From the NCBI GenBank assembly GCA_020975725.1, contig QXJR01000030.1:434001-498000 (forward strand): 64,000 bases of DNA. The letters run 5' to 3'. How positions within the stretch are numbered: the first letter of the stretch is position 1; the number at the start of each line of letters is the position of its first letter. This DNA is from Picocystis sp. L7. Its lineage: Eukaryota; Chlorophyta; Picocystophyceae; Picocystales; Picocystaceae. The position numbers and the translations under genes are program-made. This document shows, piece after piece, positions 63,925-64,000 of the stretch. Below the pieces are notes generated by a model, which did not search any database, was not told the origin of the DNA, and worked only from the letters and a program-made list of their open reading frames with translations.

Positions 63925-64000
63925 ATGCTTGCCCCCCTTTTTGAAATCGTCCGTGCCCCCCTTTTTTTCTTCCGCTTCTCGTGGGGCAGCTCCCCCGTCC

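Overview
This is a eukaryotic nuclear window of about 64 kb. It holds a eukaryotic eIF5, an OSCA/TMEM63-type channel, a MATE transporter of the plant plastid (EDS5-like) style, receptor-type kinase modules, LTR retrotransposons and PIF/Harbinger DNA transposons. The conserved genes are intronless, GC-rich and compact. The plastid-like MATE makes an alga or related protist the best guess, but the lineage cannot be fixed from sequence alone. No tRNA, rRNA or CRISPR array was seen.

Layout. (1) 0.9-8.0 kb: three ordinary host genes in tandem on +: eIF5, OSCA/TMEM63-like channel, MATE. (2) 8-11 kb: no recognisable gene. (3) 11.6-16 kb: two head-to-head paralogous loci. Each has a secreted ectodomain, one membrane span and an MLKL-type four-helix bundle. 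The left locus also carries a TKL-like kinase; the right one has DUF285/BspA repeats and is decayed. (4) 16.2-54.3 kb: nested retrotransposons. Family-1 Ty3/gypsy copies are called C, D and E, a related family is F, and a different clade is B. A Ty1/copia element sits inside an LTR of C, C sits inside D, and a Harbinger transposon (H1) also sits inside D. (5) 54.3-59.7 kb: LTR debris, an unassigned coding-like stretch, a broken HACD (very-long-chain 3-hydroxyacyl-CoA dehydratase) gene and a sulfotransferase-like gene. (6) 59.7-64 kb: a foldback element with 540-bp arms, then a second Harbinger-type locus (H2).

Main points. Gypsy copies B, C, D and F all carry a cytosine-C5 DNA methyltransferase domain inside pol, between RNase H and integrase. 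In C this is one uninterrupted 1588-residue frame, and the C-terminal end looks Tudor-like rather than chromodomain-like. Second, several host and DNA-transposon reading frames are interrupted only by UAA or UAG while keeping the same frame, and all intact host frames end in UGA. This could mean UAR read-through or reassignment (Gln), or simple decay; the evidence on both sides is given. Third, the paired ectodomain/TM/four-helix-bundle/kinase loci look like a receptor family that swaps ectodomains.
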